Below are positions 1 to 11,487 of a DNA stretch of 64,000 nucleotides, piece by piece (the first letter of the stretch is position 1; each line of letters begins with the position of its first letter). The notes under the pieces were generated by a model. It worked only from the letters and a program-made list of their open reading frames with translations. It ran no database searches and was not told the DNA's origin. This DNA is from Trichoplusia ni. Lineage: Eukaryota; Arthropoda; Insecta; Lepidoptera; Noctuidae. The stretch covers positions 11,718,001 to 11,782,000 of the forward strand of contig NC_039488.1 of NCBI RefSeq assembly GCF_003590095.1, read 5' to 3'. A program made the position numbers and the translations under genes.

Positions 1-714
1 AAAACTGCAAAATGCATAATATAAAAAACAATAGCATCATAATTATAAATATAAAACGATTACTAAACTACACTTTATACAACAGTCAATTGTGAAAAAG
101 AGACAGAGATATATTTTCATATAGCGCCGTCACTCTTTGACACTGTTTTCAAAACATCTGACGGTTAGATTTAAAACATTAATCATTTGTTTTTATTAAA
201 CAATGGAATTGATTTACATTGGATCGTCCGGTTCACATTGTCGTCAATATAGACGTGAGAAACATAATGATCCTAAGACTATTGATTCTTTGAAAGCATG
301 AAAATAATTTATAGTGTATGCTTGCATTATTACATAGATATTATGGTAGTAAAGTCAGCAAAAAAGTTGATTAACTCAATGAACGAAATATTTACGCAGG
401 GCCAAGAATCAAATCAGGTTTTAGGTAGATTAAGTATGTAACGTATGAAGTATGTATGTATGATGAATGAATTTTGGAAATCCCTTAAATTAGTTCATAG
501 AAGGGTTCAATAACTTTTGATGCTAACCGTACAAATGATGGATACAGTTCATTTAATAAGACGAAATAAACTTATATTTTTGATTAATCTAAAATACGGG
601 AGAAAAATCATGTCAAACATAGGTACATACCTAATATTTTAAAACACTTACTTTTATTTAAAGGACAATTTATACTTTGCATGTTCAAAAAATAATTGTT
701 GTATTTATATTCAG
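1..714. other. Intron of the P450 gene; no exon seen
   Basis: This AT-rich stretch precedes the first visible P450 exon and ends in a pyrimidine-rich tract with a TATTCAG acceptor at 708-714. I see no open frame with P450 similarity and no recognisable repeat. The exons for the missing N-terminus must lie further left, outside the window. Confidence 0.6.
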
Positions 715-3700
715 GGATGAAACGAAGGCGATATGGGCGGCGATACGCGCTTTACTGCAGGATGGCAATCTTCTCAGGAGCTACGACAAAGTATTCGATG
801 ACATAGCTGCTGATGCCACACGAAGGTAATGTTTCATTTTGTTTGACTCAATATAACGGTTTTCTAGATGACTTCCTAGGTTTTCTATGACCCAAAAAGC
901 AAAGACCGAATGGAAAAATACTTATAGCTCTGCAGTGCAATGGGACAGTAAAAGCAAGACAAAAAAGCCCTCAAGAAATGACATAATATCGTGTCGAAAA
1001 GTCACGTGGCTGACCTTTCGTCTCCCACCGTTGCAGTGCTTTAGGTTCGATAATTTCTCTCAATTTTTCCGGAATCAGTATTGCCAAAGCGTATTGCCCA
1101 TTGCCCTGGAACAGCGGAGTAACAAACATGTTGTCAAAAATCAAAATTAAAAAACAGGACTGGTGCAAGTCAAATTTGCAACAATGAGGATTCCGAACAA
1201 ATATCTAGTAAAGCCTTGGTAATAAGGTTTATTTTTGTTTAACTTGTGATAATGTTTTCAGGCTAGGAGACCTACGACATGCTGAGAATGCTCTCAACGA
1301 AGAGATGGAGACTGAGATCTACCGATGGGCCATCGAGACTATTGGAGTCATGATCTTCGGGATCCGATTCGGGTGCCTGGACGGTGCCGTGCATATACCC
1401 ACACCAGACAACCAGTAAGTATTTTTTATCGACGCCCGCAGTAACGATTTCAATCCTTGAGTCGCGAGTAATACTGATTGACAGTGATATTTTTCCGTGT
1501 TCCCATAAGAACGGTAAATAAGTTCAAGTTAATCAAACAATGATATTCAATTATTGTACAACAATTAACGTCTTCCTATAGAAAACCAGAGAAGACATCT
1601 CTTGACGATGAGATCCATGATCTCTGCTCGCTGTCCAAGCGGTCCCTGGAGGAGCTGACGCCGGCAGAGCGGCTAGTGCGGTGCAGCCGGGAGATCGCTG
1701 ACGGCAGCTACCAGGTCCGCAGTGAGGCCACCCTTAATCGAGAGAACCCCACCTTCAACAGTGCTTTGAAGACCTTTGACAGACATTTTAGGTAAGTTAT
1801 AATTATGGTTATAAAATCTAAACTGCGAAAAAAATTCAAAAGCCTACCTCAAAACCAATTACTTTGAACTAACTACCCTCAACCCTGATTTGCTAAACCG
1901 TCACCTAGAGCTAAGTGTTATTGATATGTAAAGAAAGGGTATAATAAACTCATTATCCTGCGTTGTAGCGAAAATAATATAATTAACGTTTTTTGTGCAC
2001 ACCAAGTCACTAAGAAAAAAGGGCCATTGCTTCGTCGCCTAGGATAAATAAATAAATGAGGCCCCAAAAACGTTTCCGAAATTGCTTATACAAAAAGTGA
2101 TAACCAAAAAAAAGGCGACGATTTAATTTATCAAACAAACAAAAGCCCAAACTATATTTAGAAATGAAATCAAAGAGAAGGTTCGTAATGTGAACATTCT
2201 ATTTTATCAGAAACCTCTACCCATGGCATGCGAAGATTACTTAAACGTTCCAATCAATGGGCCGCTGCTAATGTATACACAGGGGACACATTATACCCAT
2301 AGCAACCACATAGGGATACCGGCATCGTACGACCAGTTTCCTAGTTGGAAAATGCACTCGCGTTAATGAGAAATTCCTCGCGAGACAATAAAAATACTCA
2401 ATACAAAATTAATGACCTAAACAAACAAAAAGCATCGCATTGTTAATTAAGGGTAAATAATGCAGTACTGCTATTAAGGGAACAAAAAGCAGATGTTTTA
2501 AAAGGACTCTTGTTACGATGTTGGCATTTCGTACTTACCGTATTTTAACGTAAGTACCGTGACCAAGGACATACGATGGAAATTAGGCTGAACCATTACA
2601 TAAATGAGACTATTAAACAAACCCGAGTAAAGGGAAGATTCTTGTCCTTTTTGCAATAAAAGTCGTGGTTTGGTTTACTGCGTTTTTACGGCGGTTGATT
2701 CAAGTTTTTGTGCTCGCCGCCCACTTGTGACCTTTCAATGTCATCTTTTTAGACTCAATCCTTAGATAAGGAATTAAGAAAGCTTTTTCCGAGCGAAAAA
2801 AGTATTATAAGCGTGCCTTAACATTGTTTTAAACCGGACATTTAAAAAAAAACAAGACAAGTCTTTGTTGAATTACTCATGAATCGAATACCTGAACCAT
2901 GGCAGCACTTTGGTCCTTTGCTCCGCAACTATCAGCATCAAAGGACCGGAAATTTTAATGTCAGCATTTAGAACTATATCATTGCTTTTTCTACAGTCTT
3001 ACGGAACATTTCCTGATACAAGCGCTGCACTCCCTGAGCTCCTGCGAGTTGAGGCCGGAACAGGTTCTGCTGGACAAACTGAGGCCGCTGCAGAGGCGGA
3101 TTCTGCCTCTAGCTGCCGATATACTGCTAGCTGGAGTCGATCCTGTGAGTAAACTTAACTCGTATGAAAAAATAAAGTAATATTGTTGAAGTTGTGACAG
3201 TGTTTTAGGGGTTTCTCTTTCACAATTGATATTAATAAGACAAGGACAATTGATATTAAAAAGTACAAGACCTTGAAGCCGAATACATTATGGCTTGGAA
3301 AAACATGGGCAAAAGTAGTACTCATTTAAGATTTAAATGAAGTATAACGAATGTCTGCTAAGTGAAATATCAGGAGTCAATTCTAATAAATATATCAAAT
3401 AGTGTGATTTCTAAAAAAAACTGCTTTTATGTATGTCTTTGCATCAGTAATGCCTTTACTAGTGTCATTTATTATTGTTCGTCCGAGTCCTCGTCTAGCA
3501 ACATAGCTAAACGATGACGAATGAGATTAAAATTGTACGTAAGAAGAAAATAATTGTTGTTTTTTTTATGGGGTTTTTCACAAAGGAAAATGGTGTTTTC
3601 ACCTAATTACCATAAACAGGCAATTCGGATCAAAACATTGATTCGTAACACTCAAACGAATCGTGAATTTGATCACGACCGTAGAAATATAATTGTAGAG

Positions 3701-6700
3701 TCAAATAAGAACGTATCACATATGCTAGGAAATGAAACATGATATTATCGGTTACAAGTAACTCAATAAATTATATAAAATTACATTTTGTTGCGGTGTT
3801 TTTTTTATTATCAATCATCTTCTTCATCCAATTAATATTGTTTTAACTTAGATAATAATTAAGTGGTGTTTCGCTATAATTGTTTATTTACCTAATAACG
3901 GTTAACCTACTCTTGCGTATTTATCGGGATATCCCAACTAGTTTCGGCTTCAACTGGACTCCTTACGCGGCTATAGGTTTGTGAGTCAAATTGATATTTT
4001 GGTATACTTTGAATAGTCCAGTACTGGCCTAAACTAATTTACAATACTTAGATCACGTATAATAGGCTCCGCCATCGGCCCTGAAATATATATTTGAAAT
4101 AAGTACATAAAAGTGACATGAGAAAAAAGTGTTTGAACTTTTTAAAAGGTTTACTTAGGTCTTGATTTTATTGAAACTGATAAAGTAAATCTTATTAGAA
4201 TTTACAGCGACGGACTGATAACAATCTGGGTTCGAAACTAGACAGTAGATTTCTTTTAAATTCCTTTAAAATTGAATTGAGAAAAATACATATTTGTCTG
4301 TTCGTTCACACCGATCTAAGTTGTCATCTTAAACGTAAAAGAAAAACCACCATTTAAAATAGATTTCAGCCACCAGAAGAATTTAAAATAGTTTTACATT
4401 GATGATGCCTCAGTTTCATGCTATGAGATTAGTCGGTTTTTTCGAATGGGAAATCATCAAATGACGCTTTAGGCTGATCGGAAGGCAATGTCAGACTTCT
4501 ACTGACTAAAACCCACCCATGTTCCTTAATATTACCTTTGTGTACCGGGACCACGTGAACCCATTCCGACAATCTGCTGCCCCGGATGGGAGAGGTTTAT
4601 GTCCAGCAGTGGACTGACACGGACTGATGATAATGATGTCTCAAATTACACATTGTATTCTTAAAAATACATCTACATAGTTCTACTGTCTACACTTAAC
4701 AAATTAATATTACAAAGTATTCAATAAACATTACTCTGAAATTACCAAAAATTGAAGACCTCATTTTTCCGTTCCAGCTTGCCCAAACAGCCATCCACAT
4801 GTTTTACCAGCTTTCACTCCACGCTGCACGTCAGCAGCGCGCTCACGACGAGGTCCACTGGTCCATAGCATCGCGAGACGCTGGCGCTGACACTCCAGAG
4901 CTTCCGTACGTGGCTGCCTGCGCCAGGGAGGCTATGAGGCTGCATCCCGCGACGGGAGGAGTCGTGAGGCGGAATAGAGAGGCTATAGTCGTTGGGGGCT
5001 ATGAAATACCTGCTGGGGTAAGTTGGCTTCACGTTTCGAAAGTGGCTGTTAATAGGATTATTTTTTGTTTGATGGAAGGTGATAAAGGATCAGAAAAGAT
5101 AGAGATAAAGTTCTGTAGCCAAGCTTCAGGGTAAAAAATGAATGGAAGAGGTTGAGGCGAGAAGAGTTTCGGAAGAGAAAAAAAATAGCATAAAGAGGCT
5201 AGTAAATTGTTAAGAAAAGTTCTGAGTTTCGGATCTATAACTAGATGTTTATCCTCTAAAGACCGCTCGTATTTAATAAGCTCAAATAAAAGGAATCTTC
5301 GTTATGCGCTGCATTAATTAATCTTAATTAAGACTCTTCGTTTATACATTAGTTAAGCTGGTCAGAGTTCGCAATTGTATACATTATTTTTCAATTACCT
5401 ACTATCAATATCTAAGATATAATTTCGGATGTTACTACGCACTAACTAGAGACACCCTACACTGTTCCCATTTTGGTATTTTAAACCTTTAAAAAGAAAG
5501 AGGTTCTCAATTAGTCTGCTTATTTTTTGATGAAATGATTTTTTTTTTCATTTAACGTGAAATAGTTTTTAATTTGGTCTCATAAAAATTTCATCAAGTT
5601 TGGCACGGTACTTATTTGAAATCAATTGTGTTTTTGTTTTTTTTTTTAATATTCTCGTAAACGTTTCTGGTATCATCATCATCATCATCCACAGCCTTTA
5701 TCCTCCCACTGCTGGGCATAGGCCTCGACTTTCTCGTGCCAATTTCTACGGTCCTGGGCTAGCCTCATCCCGACTCGACCCGAGACCTTTATTATGTCAT
5801 AACGTTTCTGGTATAAAACGAATATTCAATAATTCTTCCTTTACTAAAAAAAAACTTGAAATATAACGTGAATCTGAATTATTACATATCATTTCAAGTT
5901 TCGCTGTATTTTTTGTCTCCTTGCAGAGCGCTGCAATCTCTTCGGAGTATACACGACCGTCATCCTCTCTTCGTTTAAATTAAATTTCTCTTTATATTAT
6001 CTTTATCTCTCTGAGTTAATAGAGTCCGTATAAATGTTTTGTTTTACTCCTACGCTTCTGTATGGGTACCTAGTTGAATAAGATTTGCATGATTTTAGAA
6101 ATACAAGACGTGATATTGTAACTGTAATGTGATGTTACTTTGAGGGTATATACTAAGCTATGATTGTAAGTACGAGGATATTTCATTTCTTAGTATTTCT
6201 GAAGAAAAAGGTCTCGATGTATGTTGTCTTGAATATAAAATACATTTGTTATCTTCACCTATCACGTTTATGCCCAAGTTGAGGAATGCTAGACTAGGCA
6301 GGAGTATTTTCACATTTCATGTCACGGAACATAGACAATATTTCAATCAATCAATCAATCAATAACTTTATTGCATTCCATAATGTGTACAAAGCTGGTA
6401 GGTAAACTTAAAAGAAACAATTTTTTTTAACAATCACAATTTCAGAATTCCTAATACTTGTTGCCAAAGAGATACAACCCTCTTTGATTTGGACCCTCTT
6501 TCATTTGGATATCCTACTAAAACTATAAACGCGAAAGTTTATATATGGATGTATTGATGTCATCATTGGCCTAGCCTTTTCCCAACTATGTTGGGGTCGG
6601 CTACCAGTCCAACCGGTTTCAGCTAAGTACCAGTGTTTTACAAGGAGCGACTGCCTATCTGACCTCCTTAACCCAGTTACCTGGGCAACACGATACCCCG

Positions 6701-7452
6701 TGGTTAGACTGGCTGTCAGACTTTTTCAAGCTTCTGACTACCTGTAACGACTGTCAAAGATATAGGAATAACAGCCGGGACCCACAATTTAACGTGCCTT
6801 CCGAAACACGGAGGAACTCGTTATGACAAAGATGGTCACCCATCTACAGACCAACCGCGTCAAGCATAGCTTAACCTGTGATCGTATCACTTATGCGGTT
6901 ATAGCTTAGCCACGAGCTCCTCTTCTATCATGGATGTATCGATGTATGTCCGCAAAAACCGCTGATCGGATTTAGACGAAACTTGCCACAGATAGTTTAT
7001 AAACAGTATTAACACATTATTTATATTCCGATTTTATGTTCCCGTAAGATCATTTTCGATAAGTAGCTGGTGGGCACCATGCAACTGCTGGTTACTACAT
7101 ATGTATGACTTATATTCCGTTATAATTTCCACAGGTAGACATAGTTCTTGCTCATGGAGTCACGAGCAAATCTGAGAAGCAATGGGGTCGGGCCAACGCA
7201 TTCGTGCCAGAGAGGTGGTGCAACGAGGGTTGGGAGCCTCTTAGAGCTTCGAGAGCTCATCCTCTGGCATCGATGCCGTTCGGGGAGGCTTGTCCAGGGA
7301 CTGGCATTGTTGGAAAAATGCTGGCAGCACTGACAACAAGAGTCTTGGATAAGTATAGGCTGGAATGGCACGGGCCCACGCCTAACGTGGCGACTGTTGG
7401 AGTTAACAGGTTACACCCGCCTTACTATTTCGTATTGCAGAATGCGGCTTGA
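715..7452 (+). CDS. Cytochrome P450, mitochondrial-clan-like, 3' part with divergent active-site motifs
   Basis: Six exons are read: 715-825, 1262-1414, 1582-1791, 2997-3144, 4778-5017 and 7135-7452 (TGA 7450-7452). All introns are GT/AG and all phases join, giving about 392 residues; whole family members are about 500, so the N-terminal quarter lies off the left edge. Visible motifs, in order, are helix-C WxxxR (WAAIR, 734-748), a WAIETIG...GCLD block typical of mitochondrial-type insect P450s, helix I AGVDP (3130-3144), helix K ExxR (EAMR, 4928-4939), PERW, and a Cys loop PFGEACPG (Cys codon 7291-7293). P450s are heme-thiolate monooxygenases; this clan works on the inner mitochondrial membrane with adrenodoxin-type electron transfer, as for insect ecdysteroid hydroxylases. 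Two oddities: the loop is about three residues short and lacks the usual Arg, and helix I has Pro where Thr is expected. The frame is otherwise intact, which argues against a plain pseudogene. I cannot assign a CYP subfamily. Confidence 0.88.
1792..2996 (+). other. P450 intron between exons 1582-1791 and 2997-3144
   Basis: The donor is AG|GTAAGT at 1791/1792 and the acceptor CTACAG ends at 2996. I see no extra exon and no repeat that I can name. An in-frame run at 2910-3152 is only a reading through this intron into the real exon in the wrong frame. Confidence 0.6.
3901..3985 (-). repeat. Fragment of the 30.5-kb/18.7-kb repeat family
   Basis: This piece in a P450 intron contains the GTATTTATCGGGAT core followed by an ACTAGTTTCGG block. 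These are the reverse complement of the right half of the terminal-repeat element at 30473-30598 and of the copy ending near 19029. It is diverged and truncated. Confidence 0.5.
4436..4640 (+). repeat. LINE 3' UTR/tail fragment in a P450 intron
   Basis: The segment carries the phrase GTCCAGCAGTGGACTG followed by a TGATGATAATGATG tail, preceded by the AAAACCCACCC... block. I recognise this combination from lepidopteran LINE 3' ends. A related block recurs at 49050-49290. It is intronic and non-coding. Confidence 0.6.
5674..5800 (-). mobile_element. 5'-truncated LINE insertion with target-site duplication
   Basis: The insert is 127 bp and reads on the minus strand: its ATGATGATGATGATG-type 3' tail lies at the left, followed by the reverse complement of a CCCAGCAGTGGGA-type LINE end. 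A perfect 14-bp direct repeat, AACGTTTCTGGTAT, flanks it at 5660-5673 and 5801-5814. That is the signature of target-primed reverse transcription. It sits in the last P450 intron. Confidence 0.8.
6344..6440 (-). repeat. LINE tail with (CAAT)n run
   Basis: A short (CAAT)n run at about 6344-6363 is followed by AACTTTATTGCATTCC. On the minus strand this reads as an AATAAA signal followed by a TTGA-repeat tail, a common lepidopteran LINE 3' end. The right boundary is uncertain. Confidence 0.45.
6515..7075 (+). repeat. Interspersed repeat split by a nested SINE-like element
   Basis: The pieces 6515-6559 (CTAAAACTATAAACGCGAAAG...) and 6930-7075 (...CCGCTGATCGGATTTAGACG...) read as two halves of one familiar lepidopteran repeat, interrupted by the element at 6560-6929. 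The outer repeat is therefore the older insertion. Confidence 0.6.
6560..6929 (-). mobile_element. SINE-like element (CCCAACTATGTTGGGGTCGG family) with TSD
   Basis: This roughly 370-bp element contains the CCCAACTATGTTGGGG, ACAAGGAGCGACTGCCTATC and CAGCCGGGAC blocks of an abundant moth repeat. Its left end, read on the minus strand, closes with an ATGATGA tail like the LINE tails here. A 15-bp direct repeat with one mismatch (ATGGATGTATTGATG at 6545-6559, ATGGATGTATCGATG at 6930-6944) flanks it. A truncated relative lies at 47809-47942. Confidence 0.75.
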
Positions 7453-7666
7453 ATGTGATATTAGGATAATGTAGCTTGTAAGTTCTCCGATAATGTATCT
7501 TTTTTGTTTCGTTACTACTTTAAGTATTGATTGTTCCTTATTAATAATTATTTTTATTGAATCGCGATAAGTATTATAATTAATCTTCATTTCATTTTCA
7601 TTATTTCGTATTTTGTTTGTTTTTTTTTCATATTTCATTGAATTTATGATGCTATCTAATTTAGTA

Positions 7667-7712
7667 AATAAATGTGTTGATAAAATATATTTTCGGAATC
7701 AATTTGAATAAA
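7667..7712 (+). terminator. P450 poly(A) signals
   Basis: Two AATAAA hexamers occur at 7667-7672 and 7707-7712, some 215-260 nt after the P450 stop codon. They sit in AT-rich sequence and suit a short 3' UTR. Which one is used cannot be told from sequence alone. Confidence 0.55.
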
Positions 7713-10054
7713 CTTGAAATTATAGTTTTGAGTTTTTATTTCATATCCTTTTTAGATTATTGACAACTAATACAGCTCAATTTAAATTAGCTAAGGGTTG
7801 GACTAGAACCAGAGTCAAATACATATAAATAATGGACTGCTTGTAGAAAATTCTTAATATGATCTACAAAAAACCTTAAGCATAAAAGTAGCTCTAAAAT
7901 TTAGAAAATCAATTTTATAAAACAAATGATTAAGAATCTATAGCGATCATTTGTAACACAGTTTTTTGTAAACCTGGCATAAGTACCGTTACCTGTATTA
8001 TGTTTACAACCTAAGAAAGTCAAGTTCCTAACCCCATATTAAAACTTAATTTACTTCAAAATCCGTTAGCTCTAGTTAGCAGTAAACAGCAAAGAGCACG
8101 ATCATGACGTCAGTTCCCCCTAATGTATCCTCAGTACCCATGAATAAAAGGACGCGACAAAAGACGGATAAGAGCGCATCACAAATCCCTTCGTACTTCC
8201 AACAGGCAATCCCGGAATGTGACGTCATTAATCACAAAAACTACGCTTTAATGGATGACGGAGGGTTTTTATAGCATCTGGTGAAGACGAGGCCAAGTAA
8301 ATTGGATGAGCGGATGAGCGCTGACTTGTGACGTCATCAGATTGAATTACGTCCTATCAATTCAGGTGCTGAGTAAAACGCATAGTCATGATTTTTCCTT
8401 GCGCTTTCTCGGTATTTAATTTGGGGTGTTCTTTGTTCACGCGTTTCTTCAGTCTATTTGCTTTAAAAAAAAAAAGGATAAAATTCTTATACATAGAATT
8501 GAATTTTCTAATTTTATATTACCTAATTATTATGCATTGCGGAATGCAAAAAATGGTTATTAGTAATCTTGTCTAGTGCCTAGATGAATAAATGCTAAAG
8601 AAATTCTTAAATTTTCCAAGCAGTAAATAAGTGCTTAAAAAATTAGTACCTAGGTACATCTTATTTATTAAAATATTTCTTGTAATCTTTACGGCATTGT
8701 CCGAGGATAATTAATTTTTATTAGAAAGCTAACTTTGGCCGCAGGAAGACCCCTTTTATTTAAGTCTTTTATCTTTAAACACGAGTCACGATAATGATCT
8801 CTGTACAGCCTGATTAAAACCTTTTCGCTTCTAATCTTTCTTAATTAATTTACACAACATTCTTTGTCTTAAGGTTCCCTTGGTCTTTCAATTACGTCAT
8901 AAAGCCGTATTATAGCACTTCTTATAGAAAGGGATGAAGCTATTCAGTAGATAGCTGCATCTCCTTTCCTCCTGAGGCAGTTGAAGGTATAGTTTATCTA
9001 CGGTATGGGTCCGCTTTTTGAATAACTAACGTAATATCTCAACGTTGCGTACAAATAGATAAAGTCACAAAAATAAATCACTTTTTTTCTACCCACTGAA
9101 TTTTAAAGAGCCTGAAGAGTTTTTAAGTAAGGATGATCTTTCCAGTGACGTTTAAATGGAGCTCAATTATAATTAGATAACGTGAAATCCCTTTTACGGA
9201 CAGAAAGAGTTCACAGTTTAGTGTGAAAGAAATATCAGGATTACGTAAAAAAAGGTAAAAAAAAAAAACGTTTTGTAGGCAAGGTAATGTACTTATTCGT
9301 ATTTTTGTCCGGAGTTGCTATATAATTTGATGGGAAAAGATTGAACCACCTGCCTAGTGATAGACGAAACTGAAAGGTACCCGAATCACCCCCACGTATG
9401 TTCCACGATTTTTAGTTGTTTTCGAGTTATGAGCCTATTTTAATTTATAATCAAACTCTGAGCATACTGCCGTGGTTAGTTCAGATACCTACATGCACGT
9501 TATTTTTTAATAAAATATCTAGGTACTTAGTTAAAAGTTTAAGGTACAAATCGATACCACACAAATCACGTGTTATTATAAATAATGTGTTGATTAAAAA
9601 ACACTCCATTCATTACACTCATTAGTAAAATAATTCTCGGAAAACCCAACCTCTTAAAACAATTTTTGATACAAAGCTAAGTCGAACATAAGTTTTTCCG
9701 TTCGTTAAATGTATCCAGCTCTCCTTAGGGAACGATTCGCAATGAGTTAGTACGTATGTAAAGTCGTAAACTTAAACATTTTGATCACGGTTGACCTGAC
9801 ATAAAGCTTCTGTGGGAGCTGAACCTTGAAATAACTCTCTCGTAAAGCGTCACGCGTTCATCTCGTAAACATGGACATTTTATCTTGACCCTAAGGGATG
9901 GTAAAATACAGATACATTGGTATCACTATGACTTGAATCTGTGGTATGCGCCACAGTTGTATCCTATACCACTTGCTTTTGGTTATTGATCACATTTTGT
10001 TTTCAATGTCTAACAATAAGTGAAGAAGATTGAAAAAGTTTTAATGGACAATTA
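7713..10054. other. Gene-free stretch downstream of the P450
   Basis: I see no coding exon or RNA gene here. Short open frames (for example 8388-8576 and 9416-9625) show no family features and have AT-driven composition. The one notable patch is the TGACGTCA cluster at 8105-8336, listed separately. Confidence 0.5.
8105..8336. promoter_or_regulatory. Cluster of three perfect CRE-type sites
   Basis: The palindrome TGACGTCA occurs at 8105-8112, 8220-8227 and 8329-8336. This octamer is the consensus for CREB/ATF bZIP dimers. An 8-mer is expected roughly once in 65 kb in even-composition DNA, so three copies in 232 bp are unlikely by chance. The patch lies about 0.65 kb past the P450 stop and is less AT-rich than its surroundings. 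It may be an enhancer, or an unrecognised repeat that happens to carry the site. Confidence 0.4.
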
Positions 10055-10185
10055 CTGAGGGTCCGCTGTTTGTCTGCTTGTGCGTCTGTCACCAGGTTGC
10101 ATCGCATGCAACGTGATATCTAGACAGTTTGTTTATTTAAAGATGATGTATAACAACAAATACCAAAGTATGTTAGGTAAGGGGC
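10055..10185 (+). repeat. Decayed interspersed repeat (CTGTCACCAGG family)
   Basis: The blocks GTCTGTCACCAGG, CAACGTGATATCTAGACAG and ATAACAACAAATACCAAA match a repeat I know from moth genomes. A shorter relative appears near 57240-57330. No ends are visible. Confidence 0.45.
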
Positions 10186-11340
10186 AATAGGGGACCCGCA
10201 TCAATCCGTTTAAACGGTTTTGCGGGGCATGTAATTTAATAATTTAATGTTATATGAGATAAATAAAGACTTTTTAAATGAACGATAACAATCCACGGCT
10301 CTCCTGTAAGGCTTAAGGATAAAAATAGAGGTACAGGTGTAAATAACAAAATGCTTTTGAGCTTTTTGAACACTTGATAAAACTCGCGCCCTTTGTAAAT
10401 CGTTTTATATCGGAGGGTCAGTTTCTTTTCAAGACTTCATTCCAGTGTATTGCTCGAGACCATCATTAGGTACCTATCTACAGTTGAAGAATGAAGTAAA
10501 AAGGTTTGACAAGTAAAAGTTAGAGACCTGTTAAGCTAAATTGATCTTAGTAAAGACATTGAGGCAAACTTATGTAGGTATGTGCAAGATCATTCGAAAT
10601 AACATTGCGTTGTATTTTAGCACAGCGTAATAATAAAACGTCGTTCCGGTACTTACTTTTATGTAGACTCAAATTGAAATAGATAATAATGTAAGTAGGT
10701 ACCTAAGTACTTTAAACTAAATAAAAGCATTATTCTTAACAATAAAGAATTTCATCACATCAATACATTCCCTACATTGTTGACACAATTTGTCACCCAA
10801 TTCAATCCAATACATTGACGTGCAAGGCCTCTGAGGCACAATACACTCAGTCCATTCACAGCGCACCAATTTGCCATCCTTCATAAAACTGGCAATCTCA
10901 CCAAACGTACTAAAGGGCCGATACAATTTGTACAACTGAATACACTTCGAGTTTATAGCACCCGAGCGGATTGTACTCTTGTATAGGGGACCGCGCTTTG
11001 AAAAATGTACAGGTTTACTGTAAGAAACCTTGAGGAACTGTTTCGTGTTAGATATCTTTTAAGAGTCCCTTGGGTGAGCGAAAGATGTTTGAGACTGTTG
11101 ACCCTTGATATAAGAATGGAAAGATAAGTCAGACTGCGGTTTTTTAAATGTTTGTATAAAAGAAAAATAAAGAATATAATTGCCCCTAGGTGTAATACCA
11201 GCTTGAAAATTATGATTTACCTCTCTTTCAACATATTTTTTAACAAAAAACTACAGTTGTGACACCCAGTTGTGTCTATATTTATAAATAATTACAATTA
11301 ATTATTATAAAAGATCACATTCAATCTTTGTGTCGTAGAG
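10186..11340. other. No gene seen
   Basis: This AT-rich stretch holds a palindrome CCGTTTAAACGG at about 10206-10217 and a minus-strand open frame at 10717-10935 that has no recognisable domain and no splice context. I do not call anything here. Confidence 0.4.
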
Positions 11341-11354
11341 GCTATCTCAATCAT

Positions 11355-11487
11355 TCAAGCCACATGCACAAAGCCACCCAGACTCAGGACAAGCTTTTGT
11401 AGCTCACATCAACGCTTGTCATACGCGGGGATTGAACCCGCGACACGTCGCACATAGTGGTGACGTTAACTACTCGACTATCCGGAA
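11355..11487 (-). mobile_element. tRNA-derived SINE, minus orientation
   Basis: Read on the minus strand, the element begins with a tRNA-like head: an A-box-like TAGTCGAGTAG and a B-box-like GGGTTCAATCCC. The body blocks CTGAGTCTGGGTGGC and TGTGCATGTG follow. Related copies are at 30690-30820, 48555-48672, 49882-50010 and 58062-58222. The head lacks a pairing acceptor stem, so it is a SINE and not a tRNA gene. Confidence 0.7.

Noticed and set aside
715..7452. Calling the P450 a plain pseudogene
   Set aside because: Six exons have intact frames, GT/AG junctions, WxxxR, ExxR and PERW motifs and poly(A) signals; only the active-site motifs deviate.
11420..11487. Possible tRNA gene, minus strand
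   Set aside because: No acceptor-stem pairing and continuation into a SINE body.
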